From Pseudarthrobacter sp. AL07 (GTDB lineage Bacteria; Actinomycetota; Actinomycetes; Actinomycetales; Micrococcaceae): DNA of 62,533 nucleotides. The notes under the pieces were generated by a model. It saw only the letters and a program-made list of their open reading frames with translations, was not told the DNA's origin and did not search any database. The stretch lies in the NCBI RefSeq assembly GCF_029960665.1, contig NZ_JASBRB010000015.1, forward strand, positions 1 through 62,533. The letters run 5' to 3'. A program made the position numbers and the translations under genes. How positions within the stretch are numbered: position 1 is the first letter of the stretch; every line of letters starts with the position of its first letter. Positions 52,710 through 62,115 of this stretch are shown in pieces.

Positions 52710-53297
52710 GGTTCTCAGGCGGTGCAGTCATAGCGCAGGAATCCATGGTGTCCTCGGGCCGGGGTGATGTTATGCCAAACGTACACGGAGCCACAGACAA
52801 ATTCGTTGGCGTATTGCGGGACGGGCCGGATAATTACGGGCGCCTCCAATCAAGGTCGAACCAGCTGGGCTGCTCAACAGCGTGCCAACGGGCCACCGAA
52901 CAGGTCCGTGGCGGACCAGGCGGCCGCGGCAGTGCCGTCCGAATCACGTACGAGTGCCCGAGGCCCGTTGTGATTCCCGGCGGTGCTTTACTTCTCGTTT
53001 TGACCTTCCACCCTTCATGGGGTGGGGGCCGGTCCCCTTGGTCGGGAACGGGTTAAACCCCCGTCCCTACTCACGAGATTATTCCTGTCATCCGCAGCAC
53101 CGCCAGCAGTCCCGGCTGGTCCTTCCGAGGCCTTGCTTTCGGACGCCGGCCGGTCCTTACTAATGGAAGGAGCCCGGGCCATCCGGCAGAAATCTGCTGC
53201 TTGGCTGCACCAGGTTCCTGCCGCACGGACTGGTTCCCTGTGTCGCAACGGGGAGCCGGCCAGCGGTTCCGCGCAATGACTACGGGAGGAAAAACCG
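52710..53297. other. Long non-coding stretch
   Basis: About 590 bases with no supported gene. One frame from about 52770 (MPNVHGATDKFVGVL) has no ribosome site and no known domain, and it degrades quickly. A weak GC hairpin lies near 53041-53064. It could be gene debris. Confidence 0.45.
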
Positions 53298-53588
53298 ATG
53301 TTCGCTAGAGTCAGCACGTACAAGACCGGCCCCGAGACGGTCTCAGACACCCCTACGGAAGACATCGTCAGCAGGGTGCGCCAGATCCCCGGGTGCAAGG
53401 GGATCTACTACCTGAGCGGGAAAGAGACAGACAAGGCCATCTCCATCACCCTTTGGGATACCGAGGAAGCCATGACCGCAAGCCGCCAAGAAGCAAACAA
53501 AATCCGCAAAGAGAACAGTGATGAGGAAAAAACGGAGATCGTCGCAGTGGAAGAATTCGAAGTCACCGTGAGCAGCCTCAACGACTGA
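53298..53588 (+). CDS. Small protein with dimeric alpha-beta barrel (ABM-like) fold
   Basis: 96 residues with GGGAGGA upstream. MFARVSTYKTGPE, IPGCKGIYYLSG and AISITLWDTEEAMTAS match the antibiotic-biosynthesis-monooxygenase-like fold, which forms dimers and includes many proteins of unknown role. It has lower GC than its neighbours. Its end overlaps the jetD end by 11 bases on the opposite strand. Confidence 0.72.
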   Translation: MFARVSTYKTGPETVSDTPTEDIVSRVRQIPGCKGIYYLSGKETDKAISITLWDTEEAMTASRQEANKIRKENSDEEKTEIVAVEEFEVTVSSLND

Positions 53589-54837
53589 CCGAGAACCGTT
53601 CCAGCGCCCAGTCCCAGCGAATCAGCTCCTGCTCCAGCCTGACAGCGGTCCCGAAGGCGTCATCGCGGAGTCCTTCATAGAGTGCGGATTCGTCAGGAGT
53701 CAGCCGGCTCAACACAGCCTTCGACGGCGACGGCTCGCTGGCCCAGGCATCGCGGTGGGCCAGCAGCGTGGCCTCGTCCATCATTACGCTGGCCACGTGC
53801 GGGTGGACGGCGCGGAGCTGGTCCAGGATCCGGAACCCATGCGTGTCCAGGTCGCCCCAGTACAGGACCTCGCAGTTCCGCAGCCACCCGGCGTCCCGCA
53901 GCGACGAGAAACCATACCCGGCACCATAGATGGCCAGCGTGTCCGGGCGTTCCGGGAGGGCCAGGAAGTTGACCAGGTTCTCGGTGATCATCACCGTGCG
54001 GGCGGGCAGCTGCAGGGTGCTGAACGCCTCCGCGGTGACGGTCAGGTCACGCGCACGGCCAAGCAGCGCCATGCCGGGATCCAGCAGGCGGAACCTGACC
54101 AGCTCGGGCGGGTGCAGGAAGCCATGGGCTGCGGCGAAGCGCGCCGCCGGGGTACGTGCGGCGCTCTGGCCCAGCAGGGATCCGGGGGAGGCCTGGGCGT
54201 CGGCCAGCGGCCCGCCGTCACCGGCATCAGCTTGCGGGTCGGGTTCCGCACGCAGCTCCGTCACGAGCTCATCGATGACCTTCCTGTGGTTCTCGATGAA
54301 CTTGGTGTGCACGCCGGGAACGCTCAGCTGCCGCACGTAGATGCCTGGCCCGGGATTGTCCTGCAGCCACAGGGCCACGCGGGCAGCGGTCAACGCGTCG
54401 GCCCCGAGTTCCAGCAGCTTGAGCGGCCGCTTCAGCGCCCACCCGCGGAACAACGAGTGCAGCGAGGCCAGACTCCCGGCGAGCTCCACGAACCGGGCTG
54501 CGTCCTTCGCCTTACCGATAAAGCCGATCTCGTCCTCCACAGCGGCAAATACCGCCGCCGCCGGCAGGTGGTTGGCCCCCACCGTGGTGCGCCCCACTTC
54601 CGCGGTTTCCAGGCTGAACGGACCCACTGCGCCGAACAACTCCGCCGCCCATGCGCTCGCCGCAGCATAGTCACTCCGGAGCGTCCCCGCCGTCGGACGT
54701 TTCAACGGACGACGGCGGGGGTACAGTACGCCCGGTTCCAGCACCTCGCGGAGTAACGCCCCGCTGCCCCAGGACTTCAGCGATTGCGCCCGCAGGTCAG
54801 CCACCGTGGTCCAACCCTGTGCAGGCTGTTTAGGCAC
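53578..54837 (-). CDS. jetD: Wadjet nuclease JetD
   Basis: 419 residues. The N-terminal DUF3322 domain is followed by a Toprim-like DUF2220 domain with YGAGYGFSSL, VLYWGDLDTHGFRIL and ASVMMDEATLLAH. The acidic residues (Asp of GDLD, Glu of MMDEATL) are those that bind metal in topoisomerase VI-like nucleases. JetD cuts plasmid DNA held by the JetABC complex. Overlaps jetC by eight bases. Last gene of the operon. Confidence 0.93.
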   Translation of the reverse strand: MPKQPAQGWTTVADLRAQSLKSWGSGALLREVLEPGVLYPRRRPLKRPTAGTLRSDYAAASAWAAELFGAVGPFSLETAEVGRTTVGANHLPAAAVFAAVEDEIGFIGKAKDAARFVELAGSLASLHSLFRGWALKRPLKLLELGADALTAARVALWLQDNPGPGIYVRQLSVPGVHTKFIENHRKVIDELVTELRAEPDPQADAGDGGPLADAQASPGSLLGQSAARTPAARFAAAHGFLHPPELVRFRLLDPGMALLGRARDLTVTAEAFSTLQLPARTVMITENLVNFLALPERPDTLAIYGAGYGFSSLRDAGWLRNCEVLYWGDLDTHGFRILDQLRAVHPHVASVMMDEATLLAHRDAWASEPSPSKAVLSRLTPDESALYEGLRDDAFGTAVRLEQELIRWDWALERFSVSR

Positions 54838-57800
54838 GCCGGGCCCGCTCGTCGCGGTACTCCTGGATGGTCATGTTCCGCAGCTGCGAATCGTCGCCGT
54901 TGGTGTTGGCCACGAACCCCACATGGGACACAAAGGGTTCGATCACGTGGATCTTCTGCAGCGGCGTGACGATCAGCAGCTGCAGCTTCATCCGCTGGAA
55001 CAGCTCCAGTCCATAGCGCGCGGACTCGTCGGAGCCGCGGCCGAACGCCTCATCGATCACCACAAACCGGAAGCTGCGCCCACTGCCGGCATTCTTCCCG
55101 GCGCTCTTGCCGGAGGCCAGCCCAAACTGGAATGCCAGGGCAGCCGCGAGAATCGTGTAGGCGAGCTTTTCCTTCTGGCCGCCGGACTTGCCCCCCGAAT
55201 CCGTGAAGTGTTCAAATTCCTCGCCCGTCTCGGTCCACTTCTCCGAGGCGGAAAACGTGAACCAGTTCCGGACATCCGTGACCTTGGCGGTCCAGCGCTC
55301 GTCGAGGGTGGTGTAGCCGTCCCGGCCCCGGAACCGCTCGATCAGGCGCGCCACCTGAAGGTACTTCTGCTCGGAGTACTGGTCATCGTCGCCGATGGTG
55401 CCCTCCGAACAGGCCCGCAGGTCCAGGCCGAACTGCCGCACGTCCAGGTCGGTGCTGTTCTGGTGCTCCAGCTGGATGTGCCGGCCGGTGTTGTACTCAA
55501 TCCCGGCCAGTGACAGGTTGATTTCGCCGATCCGGTTCACGATGTCCTGCCGGCGGCTGTCCAGGAACGCGTTGAACGCCACCACCTCGTGGATGGTGTT
55601 CTGGTTCAGGGACTCCTTGAAATGCGCCTCGAAGCGCGGCAGATCGTTGCTGACCAGCTGCTCCAGCAGCTTGCCGAACTCGCCGGCGGACTCGAGAGCG
55701 GCGTCGATCTCCGTGGTCTCGTTCGGGTACTTGTTCCGGAACTCGGCCATCAGCCGGACAGTCTTCTCGGCGGCCCGGGCGATCTGCCTGGACAGTGCGT
55801 CGATGCGGTCGGTCAGCCCGGACCGGGCGGCACTTTCCACGGTACCCGTGTTTTTGTAGGTGAGCGGTTTGCCGGCGAGTTCCGCGGCGGCGAGCCTTGC
55901 GACGGCGGCCAGCACGCCGCCGTCGTCCGTTAACGGGGTCTCCTGCAGGACGTCGCGGCAGTCCTCGATCGCCTCGACGATGTCCTTGGCCGCGCCCTCG
56001 TTGGAGCCGATCCGGCGCTGGACGTCATCGGCCCGCACCTGCAGGCGATCCAGCTTTCCGGTGAGCTCGGCTTCCTTCGCCGTCAGCTGCCGCAGCACGT
56101 CGCTGGTGGACTCCAGCTGGGCCTTTTCTGCCTTGAGCTCCTCGATGCGGCGTGCGGTGAGCTGCCAGCTGAGCTCGGCGAAGTCCGAGACGGCCCCGAT
56201 GATGCCCAGCTGCTGGTTCTGCCGGCCGATGGCGCCCAGGGAATCGTTGATCCGGGACAGCTGGCCGGCCACCACGCTGAGCTGGCCCTGGACCTCGTCC
56301 TGTTCGGCGCGGAAACGGCTGATCTTGTCCAGGTTGTCCCAGCCCAGGACATAGTTCCGGCGGTCAGACAGGTCCTGCCGGTCGTCCTTCTCGTGCCGGC
56401 CGCGGCCGCCCTTGAGCTGGCCGTTGGCGGTGAGGGCCTTGGAGCGGCGGCGGAAGTCCTCCAGGGTGTCGCAGCAGAAATAGTCGAAGCGGCTGCTGAG
56501 CTCATCCAGCAGGAAATTGCGGAACGGCGTCCCCTGCTTGATGGCGATCTTCGCCGCCAGCGTGCCCGCCTCGGCCGGCTTCGGCGCGTACGATTCGCCG
56601 ATCTTCAGGTACACCAGCCGGCCGCGCAGGTTGTTGCCGTCCACCCAGCCGCTCACCGCCGCGTAGTGCTCCGACGGCACCAGCAGGGACAGCGCAAAGC
56701 CGCGCAGGGTGCGTTCGGCGGCGCCTTCCCAGGCCGCCTCGCCGTCGCGGACGCGCAGCAGCTCGCCGGCGTACGGCAGGTCAGATTCCTGGATGCCGGT
56801 CCCGTCGCAGAGCCGACGGCGAAGCTCCACCTGTGGGCGCGGCAGCAGGTTGGGGCGCGCCTGCAGGCTGGTCAGCTCCGCGGCGATGTCGGTGGCGCGT
56901 CCGGTGAGCACCGTGCGCGTCATGGTCAGCTCGGTGCGGCTATCCTGCACGTCGTTGGCTGTGGCGGCGAGTTCCTTTTCCACGTCGGCCAGCCGGGCCC
57001 GGTTGGCGTCGAACTGGACGCGGTCCGCCGGGGCCGGAAGCCCGAGGTCCGCGGCAGCTTCGGCGTACTTTTCGAAGCGCACCCGCTGCGACCGTGACTC
57101 CTCGCCCAGCCGCGCGGCCTCGGCCTCGATGGCGGCCAGCCGGCCGCCGCCGTTGCTGCGGATGTCCTCCTTTACGGCGGCGAGGTCGAGGCGGAGCTGG
57201 GTGATTTCGGTAGCCAGTTTGCCGCTGTCCTCCTGCAGCCGCAGGCCGGTGTTCTGCAGTTCCGCCTGGTGCTCAATGCTCAGCTGCAGCTTCCGGTCCG
57301 TGAACCAGGGGTGCAGCTGGTCCCGCTGCTGGCGGGCGAATTCATCGTCCCGGCTCAGGGCTGTGTGCTGCGCCGCGCCCTCGGTGATGGGGGTGAGCAG
57401 GGCGATCTGGTCCTTAGCCCGCAGTACGGCGTCGTGGGCTTTCTTCAGGTCGTCAAAGTGGTGGATGAGGTTGCCGATCCGGGCCTCGACGTCGTCTTCC
57501 TCGAGCATGTTGGTGCGCACGAAATTGGTGATGTTCTCCACCTGCTTCATGGACACCGTGCGGTGGAACAGCTCCATCGCCTGGTTGCCGCTGATGCCGA
57601 ACTGCCGCTTGAATGCGGCCGCGTAGGGCTCGAAGGTTTCATGGATGGACGCCCCCGCGGCCCGGAGCTGCTTCTTCAGCTTCGCGGGGTCCTGGCCGAA
57701 GTTGCCGAAGTCCCCGGCGATGGACTGCTCGCCCTCCACCAGCGAGTAGAAGCGGTTCGGCTGGCCGGCTTCCTGGGTGGCCCAGAGGGTGATGGCCAGG

Positions 57801-58252
57801 GTGACTGATTTGCCCAGGACGGCGTTGTGGAAGACGCCCAGAACCACGGTGAGCTTGCCGGTGCCGCGCAGCGCCACGGGCTTGGAGTATTCGCCGCCGG
57901 CGCTCCGGGTGCTCTTGTGGAAACCCCTCACGTACGACATCAGGGTGCGTTCCTTCTTCTGTGCACCCGCCGCCTTGTTGTACTCGATCCTGTTGGCCGG
58001 AAGCAGCAGGGTGGTGATCGCATCCACCACTGTCGACTTCCCGGAGCCGATGTCGCCGGTCAGCAGGCTGTTCGAACCGTCCAGCCGGAACGTCCGCACC
58101 TCCTGATGGAAGGTGCCCCAGTTGAGCAGCTCCAGACGGTGCAGCCGGAAACCCGGGGGAGTGCCGGCGTCGTCCGCTTTTTCATCGAGGCTGAACAGCA
58201 TCTCCTGCTGGTCAGCGCCGCCCTTAATGGCGGTGGCCGTCTCGGTGCTCAT
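54830..58252 (-). CDS. jetC: Wadjet SMC-like ATPase JetC
   Basis: 1140 residues. Walker A is GDIGSGKST (residues 66-74). Long coiled-coil segments fill the middle, with a hinge-like region near 500-620. The C-terminal ABC signature is SGGKSGGQKEKL and Walker B is FVVIDEAFGRGSDES. It is the MukB-like motor that extrudes DNA loops to recognise small circular DNA. Overlaps jetB by four bases. Confidence 0.95.
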   Translation of the reverse strand: MSTETATAIKGGADQQEMLFSLDEKADDAGTPPGFRLHRLELLNWGTFHQEVRTFRLDGSNSLLTGDIGSGKSTVVDAITTLLLPANRIEYNKAAGAQKKERTLMSYVRGFHKSTRSAGGEYSKPVALRGTGKLTVVLGVFHNAVLGKSVTLAITLWATQEAGQPNRFYSLVEGEQSIAGDFGNFGQDPAKLKKQLRAAGASIHETFEPYAAAFKRQFGISGNQAMELFHRTVSMKQVENITNFVRTNMLEEDDVEARIGNLIHHFDDLKKAHDAVLRAKDQIALLTPITEGAAQHTALSRDDEFARQQRDQLHPWFTDRKLQLSIEHQAELQNTGLRLQEDSGKLATEITQLRLDLAAVKEDIRSNGGGRLAAIEAEAARLGEESRSQRVRFEKYAEAAADLGLPAPADRVQFDANRARLADVEKELAATANDVQDSRTELTMTRTVLTGRATDIAAELTSLQARPNLLPRPQVELRRRLCDGTGIQESDLPYAGELLRVRDGEAAWEGAAERTLRGFALSLLVPSEHYAAVSGWVDGNNLRGRLVYLKIGESYAPKPAEAGTLAAKIAIKQGTPFRNFLLDELSSRFDYFCCDTLEDFRRRSKALTANGQLKGGRGRHEKDDRQDLSDRRNYVLGWDNLDKISRFRAEQDEVQGQLSVVAGQLSRINDSLGAIGRQNQQLGIIGAVSDFAELSWQLTARRIEELKAEKAQLESTSDVLRQLTAKEAELTGKLDRLQVRADDVQRRIGSNEGAAKDIVEAIEDCRDVLQETPLTDDGGVLAAVARLAAAELAGKPLTYKNTGTVESAARSGLTDRIDALSRQIARAAEKTVRLMAEFRNKYPNETTEIDAALESAGEFGKLLEQLVSNDLPRFEAHFKESLNQNTIHEVVAFNAFLDSRRQDIVNRIGEINLSLAGIEYNTGRHIQLEHQNSTDLDVRQFGLDLRACSEGTIGDDDQYSEQKYLQVARLIERFRGRDGYTTLDERWTAKVTDVRNWFTFSASEKWTETGEEFEHFTDSGGKSGGQKEKLAYTILAAALAFQFGLASGKSAGKNAGSGRSFRFVVIDEAFGRGSDESARYGLELFQRMKLQLLIVTPLQKIHVIEPFVSHVGFVANTNGDDSQLRNMTIQEYRDERARRA

Positions 58253-58875
58253 GTTCGGTCCTCTTCCTTAATGCCGGTGGCGGTGGCTCCGGTGAGCGAG
58301 GCGCGGTAATCGGCCAGCCGCGCGTCGAATTCCTCCAGCCACTGGGCATCCACGTATGCCTTCAGGATCCGGGCCACCTCGTACGTGCCCGTCTGGCCAC
58401 GCAGTTTCCGCAGGAAGCCCAGCTCCACGACCTTTTTGATGTTCGTGCCGAGCTGGTCCAGGATCCGAGCCTCGTTGCTGGATTCGGGCAGGAAGACCGC
58501 CACCATGTCTGCGATGTCCTGCTCGGTCATGATCAGGCGCAGTTCGCTGCTGTTCGTGTCGAATTCGAGCATCCGGCCGCGGAGCAGCGCCAGGAGGAGG
58601 CTGACGTTGAAGGTGAGCGGGCGGCGGGGGATGAGCCGCGGAAGTGTGCCGTCCGGGTCCTCGCGCGATTTCAGGAACGCGTAGCCCTCGGATTCGTCCA
58701 GTATCAGGTCAAGGCCAAGCACGGCCACGTAGTCGCGGACGTGGGAGGACAGTCCCAGCAGCGACTGCCAGATCTTCTCGTCGGACTCGGCGTACACCAC
58801 GCCTTTGAAGAGCCTGGTGACGACGCCGGGAAGTTCCCCGGGCGTGTGTGTTTCGGGTGCGTCTGTGGTGGTCAT
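58249..58875 (-). CDS. jetB: Wadjet subunit JetB (DUF4194)
   Basis: 208 residues. RLFKGVVYAESDEKIWQSLL and LDLILDESEGYAFLKS match DUF4194, the MukE-like kite protein of Wadjet. It links JetA and JetC. Overlaps both neighbours by four bases. Confidence 0.93.
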   Translation of the reverse strand: MTTTDAPETHTPGELPGVVTRLFKGVVYAESDEKIWQSLLGLSSHVRDYVAVLGLDLILDESEGYAFLKSREDPDGTLPRLIPRRPLTFNVSLLLALLRGRMLEFDTNSSELRLIMTEQDIADMVAVFLPESSNEARILDQLGTNIKKVVELGFLRKLRGQTGTYEVARILKAYVDAQWLEEFDARLADYRASLTGATATGIKEEDRT

Positions 58876-60314
58876 GCCGGCCTCACGAAGATGATCTGTT
58901 CGACGGTGGCTTCCCGGATGCTGCCGTCCGGGAGCTGCCAGGACAACTGCTGTGACTCGTCAGGGTTGATGGAGGCCCAGTCCGATTCGGTGGCGAGCTG
59001 ATAATAGGCAACGATTTCGGCCAGTCCCTGCGAGAGCGGATGGGCGGATGCTACTTCGCCGAGCGTGGCCTGTCCTGCGCCGGCCAGGACGTCGTCAATG
59101 TTCGACTTCAGCCGTTCCGTGTCCACGTGGAACTGGCTGAACAGGGCGCCGGCGTCCACTGCAGTATCGTCGGCAGCCACGACGACGTCGTCCACCATGA
59201 TCCGCCGGCTCGGCTCGTACAGCGGCCGCTCGAACGGGAGCGCGACCTCGACGGACTGGGCGGCGATCTCCAGGAAAACGCCCGACGGCGGCACCTCCCG
59301 GGTACCCAGCGCCCCGGATTCGATGCTGCGGACCAGCTGCATGATGCGCTTGTTCTCCAGGAACACCTTGTCATCGAGGAGCCGGCGCATCTGCTGCGAG
59401 AGCTGCCGGACTGTGGCCTGGGTCTGCTCGACGGCGGGCAGCCAGTCCTGGTGCAGGTTGGTCACGGCATGCAGATTGTCCAGTTTGGCGAGGGCGTCGA
59501 TCTGGGTGGCCCGGAGAAGCAAGTCCCGTAGTTCGGTACGGAGCTGCGGGGACATCAGGTAGTCCCAGAAGCCCTGGAACGTGCGGCCCTGGAGCGAGCC
59601 GCTGATGTCCTGCTGGTTGGCGAAAATGGAGGCCAGTAGCTCGCCCTGGGAGCCGTCCCAGGTGGCGATCTGTTCGCGGACCTGCCGGTCCAGCTTGCGG
59701 AAATTCTGCTCCACCTCCCGGAAATCGGAGAGCAGGTCCTTGGCCAGGGTGGTCAGCTGCTGGAAGTGGTCCAGGGCTTCGGGTCCGGTCATTACCCGGA
59801 TGTTGCCGTCCTTGATCCGTTGCATCTCGGCGTCGATCCCGTCCCGCTGGCGTTGGAGCTCGGCGAGCCTTACCTCCGGATCGGTTTCGGACTGCTGGAC
59901 CAGCGCCTTCAGGACGGCGAAAATGCTGGTCAGCCTGGACTGGGTGGCCACGAAGTCCCGGCCGCTCAGGCTCTCCACCCAGCGGACCACGTCCTCGGCG
60001 GCGGCCGTGAGATCGTAGCGCGGCTCGTCCTGACCCGGGACGTAGTATTTCCGCAGCCACGCGCGTTCCGGGGCAGCCCACTCGTCCAGATATTCCCCGG
60101 CCGGGCGGGGGTATTTGTCTTCGCCGAAGACTTCGCGGAGGCCGAACAGGACATCGTCGAGGTGGTCGATGAGTTCTTGCCGGCCGATGTCCCGTTGGTT
60201 GGGCCCGGTGAAGGCTTTGATGAAGAAACTCACGGCCAGCGGGGCGTTCTGAGCGCGGAGCAGGGACCACCCCGCGTGGTTCTCGCGCAGTGCGTTGATG
60301 GCGTAGAAATCCAT
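58872..60314 (-). CDS. jetA: Wadjet subunit JetA (DUF3375)
   Basis: 480 residues. The start ALRENHAGWSLLRAQNAPL and the helical middle are typical of DUF3375, the MukF-like kleisin of the complex. The predicted C-terminal winged helix ends QIIFVRPA. First gene of the operon; an inverted repeat lies 108 bases upstream. Confidence 0.93.
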   Translation of the reverse strand: MDFYAINALRENHAGWSLLRAQNAPLAVSFFIKAFTGPNQRDIGRQELIDHLDDVLFGLREVFGEDKYPRPAGEYLDEWAAPERAWLRKYYVPGQDEPRYDLTAAAEDVVRWVESLSGRDFVATQSRLTSIFAVLKALVQQSETDPEVRLAELQRQRDGIDAEMQRIKDGNIRVMTGPEALDHFQQLTTLAKDLLSDFREVEQNFRKLDRQVREQIATWDGSQGELLASIFANQQDISGSLQGRTFQGFWDYLMSPQLRTELRDLLLRATQIDALAKLDNLHAVTNLHQDWLPAVEQTQATVRQLSQQMRRLLDDKVFLENKRIMQLVRSIESGALGTREVPPSGVFLEIAAQSVEVALPFERPLYEPSRRIMVDDVVVAADDTAVDAGALFSQFHVDTERLKSNIDDVLAGAGQATLGEVASAHPLSQGLAEIVAYYQLATESDWASINPDESQQLSWQLPDGSIREATVEQIIFVRPA

Positions 60315-60422
60315 GGTGTCCTCGGTGCGGGGGCTGTTGTTTCTAAGCTACACGGGGGCGGTGACAATTTCCGTGGCGGCCGGCGGGCTCACCCCCGCCC
60401 CGTGCCTCCATCCGCTGAGGAG

Positions 60423-60479
60423 TTTTTGTCCAGGTAATCCGCCTTTTCGGGCTTCCTAAGGGGATTATCTGGACAAAAA
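60423..60479. repeat. Inverted repeat upstream of jetA
   Basis: Arms of 18 bp with one mismatch: left begins TTTTTGTCCAGGTAATCC (60423-60440), right is GGATTATCTGGACAAAAA (60462-60479), around a 21-bp spacer. It is not a normal terminator, because both strands run from T-tract into stem and out to A-tract. It could be a regulator site for jetA or a mobile-element trace. Confidence 0.7.
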
Positions 60480-60482
60480 AGT

Positions 60483-60831
60483 CTAGGGGGAGAGGACGTT
60501 CAGTCCTGCCTCGACGGCGGTGGCCTTCAGCCCGGCGTCATAGGCCACCACAACGTCGGACTGCAGCCGGACGGCTGCGGCCAGATGAATGGCGTCGACG
60601 CTCCGGAGCTTGCCGGTCAGGGCTGCGGCGTACATAAGGTCCGAGCGGGCAAGATCGACCACGTTGATGGCCCCCAACACCGTATTGACGGGATCGCCGG
60701 GAAATCCGCGGCGATGGGCCGCGCAGCAGCAGCCGCTCAAAGGGTGATGCCGACGGCGGGATCAGCGTTGCGGCTACCTCGCCGTTGTTCGTGACGTTGA
60801 TGGTTTCGCGGCGCCCGAACGTAAGGATCAA
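60483..60831 (-). pseudogene. vapBC toxin-antitoxin remnant
   Basis: From 60831 the minus strand reads FGRRETINVTNNGEVAATLI followed by PPSASPFERLL, the C-terminal half of a Phd/VapB antitoxin. The other frame, to 60483, reads DLARSDLMYAAALTGKLRSV then DAIHLAAAV and VAYDAGLKATAVEAGLNVL, the second half of a PIN-domain VapC toxin. The antitoxin start and toxin first half are missing. Not functional as a pair. Confidence 0.72.
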
Positions 60832-61637
60832 CCGCCGTGGGTTTCGAGTGGGTCGGTTTCGACGGGCTCAACCACCGCGCCGACTTCGGCCTGCGTCCAG
60901 TGCCGCCGGAGCAATTCAGCCAGCCGCTCGGGCTCGATCCGGTGTGGTGGGTCGAAATGGTGGCGCTTGGGGAAGACCTCCAGGTGGAAGTCCGGGAAGA
61001 AGACCCTTGACAGCCGGCTGGCAATATCGCCGTAGTCGTCGGGATTGCTCAGGCCGCCGAGGGCGAAGAAGACGGGCTGGCGAAAGGCGGCCAAACGCGC
61101 CCTCTCCAGGTCGTAGGTTTTGAAGGTCCGCAGGAACGCCCTGATACCCGCGGGCCGTTTGGCCATCCACGCCGGCGGGGGATCCGCCGGCGGCGGAAGG
61201 GCGACGTCGGGCTTAACTCCCAGCCTCATGAAGGCGGGCATGAACTGCTCCGGCGGGAGTGTTTCCAGCTGCTCGTACTGTTTCCAGAGTGCGGTGTGGG
61301 CAGGGCTCCAGTCCCAGTTCCCGGCCCAGGCCGGCTCCAGCAGCGCCAGGCTCAGCAGTCTTTCAGGATGCTTGGCAGCGAACGCCAGCGCCGCCGCCCC
61401 GCCACCTGAGTAGCCTGCCAAATGGAACGTCTCCCATCCCCGGGCATCGGCTTCGCGCAGCACGCCGTCGATCTCTGTGTCCAGGGTCCAGTCCGCCGGC
61501 GGTTCATCGTCCGTGTAGAGCTCGAGATCCTTGGCGATTGCCTCGACGTCCGGCCCGAGGGCTGCAATGAGTCCGCCGTAGGCGGCCTGGGCCGGAAGTA
61601 CAGAACCCGGTAGAAGAATGGTCCGAATTGGTTCCAT
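60828..61637 (-). CDS. Alpha/beta hydrolase
   Basis: 269 residues. LLPGSVLPAQAAYGGLIAAL gives the oxyanion loop, LAGYSGGGAAALAFA the nucleophilic Ser. ALGGLSNPDDYG and FPKRHHFDPPH offer the Asp and His. The last 15 or so residues (AVVEPVETDPLETHGG) come from a copy of the dispersed repeat, so the gene end was altered by it. Substrate unknown. Confidence 0.82.
   Translation of the reverse strand: MEPIRTILLPGSVLPAQAAYGGLIAALGPDVEAIAKDLELYTDDEPPADWTLDTEIDGVLREADARGWETFHLAGYSGGGAAALAFAAKHPERLLSLALLEPAWAGNWDWSPAHTALWKQYEQLETLPPEQFMPAFMRLGVKPDVALPPPADPPPAWMAKRPAGIRAFLRTFKTYDLERARLAAFRQPVFFALGGLSNPDDYGDIASRLSRVFFPDFHLEVFPKRHHFDPPHRIEPERLAELLRRHWTQAEVGAVVEPVETDPLETHGG
60855..60877. repeat. Dispersed repeat, coding copy
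   Basis: GTTTCGACGGGCTCAACCA core at 60856-60874, inside the end of the alpha/beta hydrolase gene. Same core at 61656 and a shorter variant at 43703. Confidence 0.7.
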
Positions 61638-61653
61638 GGGAGAAGGCTACGCC

Positions 61654-61677
61654 GGGGTTTCGACGGGCTCAACCATC
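61654..61677. repeat. Dispersed repeat, intergenic copy
   Basis: GTTTCGACGGGCTCAACCA core at 61657-61675, upstream of the alpha/beta hydrolase and about 200 bases before cspA. Similar elements are common between genes in Micrococcales. Confidence 0.7.
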
Positions 61678-61679
61678 AG

Positions 61680-61874
61680 CCGTGGTGGCCGGTGGTAAAT
61701 GGTTCTGAAAATCTCCTGTACAGTTGATTTTGTTGTTGTGTTTATGCAGTTGGTAATTCAGGCAGTACGCGCGGTCGAAAGTCCGCGTCTTTCTGAAGTA
61801 GCGGTTTTGAACACCCCACACCGGAGGACCCGAAAGTCGGGACTGTTCCTCCACCTTCACGAAGGACAAAAATA
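61680..61874 (+). promoter_or_regulatory. Long leader of cspA
   Basis: About 195 AT-richer bases precede the cold-shock gene, with no coding frame of note. Cold-shock mRNAs often have long structured leaders that control translation. A thermosensor role is inferred only from this. AAGGAC lies just before the start. Confidence 0.45.
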
Positions 61875-62078
61875 ATGGCTACTGGTACCGTCAAATGGTT
61901 TAACGCTGAAAAGGGCTTCGGCTTCATTTCCCCCGATGACTCCTCACAGGACGTTTTCGCTCACTACTCCGCGATCGCCTCTTCCGGCTTCCGCTCACTC
62001 GAAGAGAACCAGAAGGTTTCCTTCGAAACCGAGCAGGGCCCCAAGGGTCCCCAGGCCGTCAACATCCAGGCACTCTAA
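61875..62078 (+). CDS. cspA: Cold-shock protein
   Basis: 67 residues, one cold-shock domain. KGFGFI is RNP1 and VFAHYS is RNP2, the RNA-binding motifs. It acts as an RNA chaperone. Ends just before a strong terminator at 62116. Confidence 0.95.
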   Translation: MATGTVKWFNAEKGFGFISPDDSSQDVFAHYSAIASSGFRSLEENQKVSFETEQGPKGPQAVNIQAL

Positions 62079-62115
62079 TTCTTTAGAGATTCTGGGGCCT
62101 TAGGGTTTCATTTTC

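Noticed and set aside
52770..53056. Possible small gene beginning MPNVHGATDKF
   Set aside because: No ribosome site, no domain, and low-complexity end; not enough to call.
53041..53064. GC-rich hairpin as terminator
   Set aside because: Imperfect stem, no U-tract and no gene ending nearby on either strand.
60423..60479. Inverted repeat taken as a terminator
   Set aside because: The stem is preceded by T-tracts and followed by A-tracts on both strands, so no U-tail would form.
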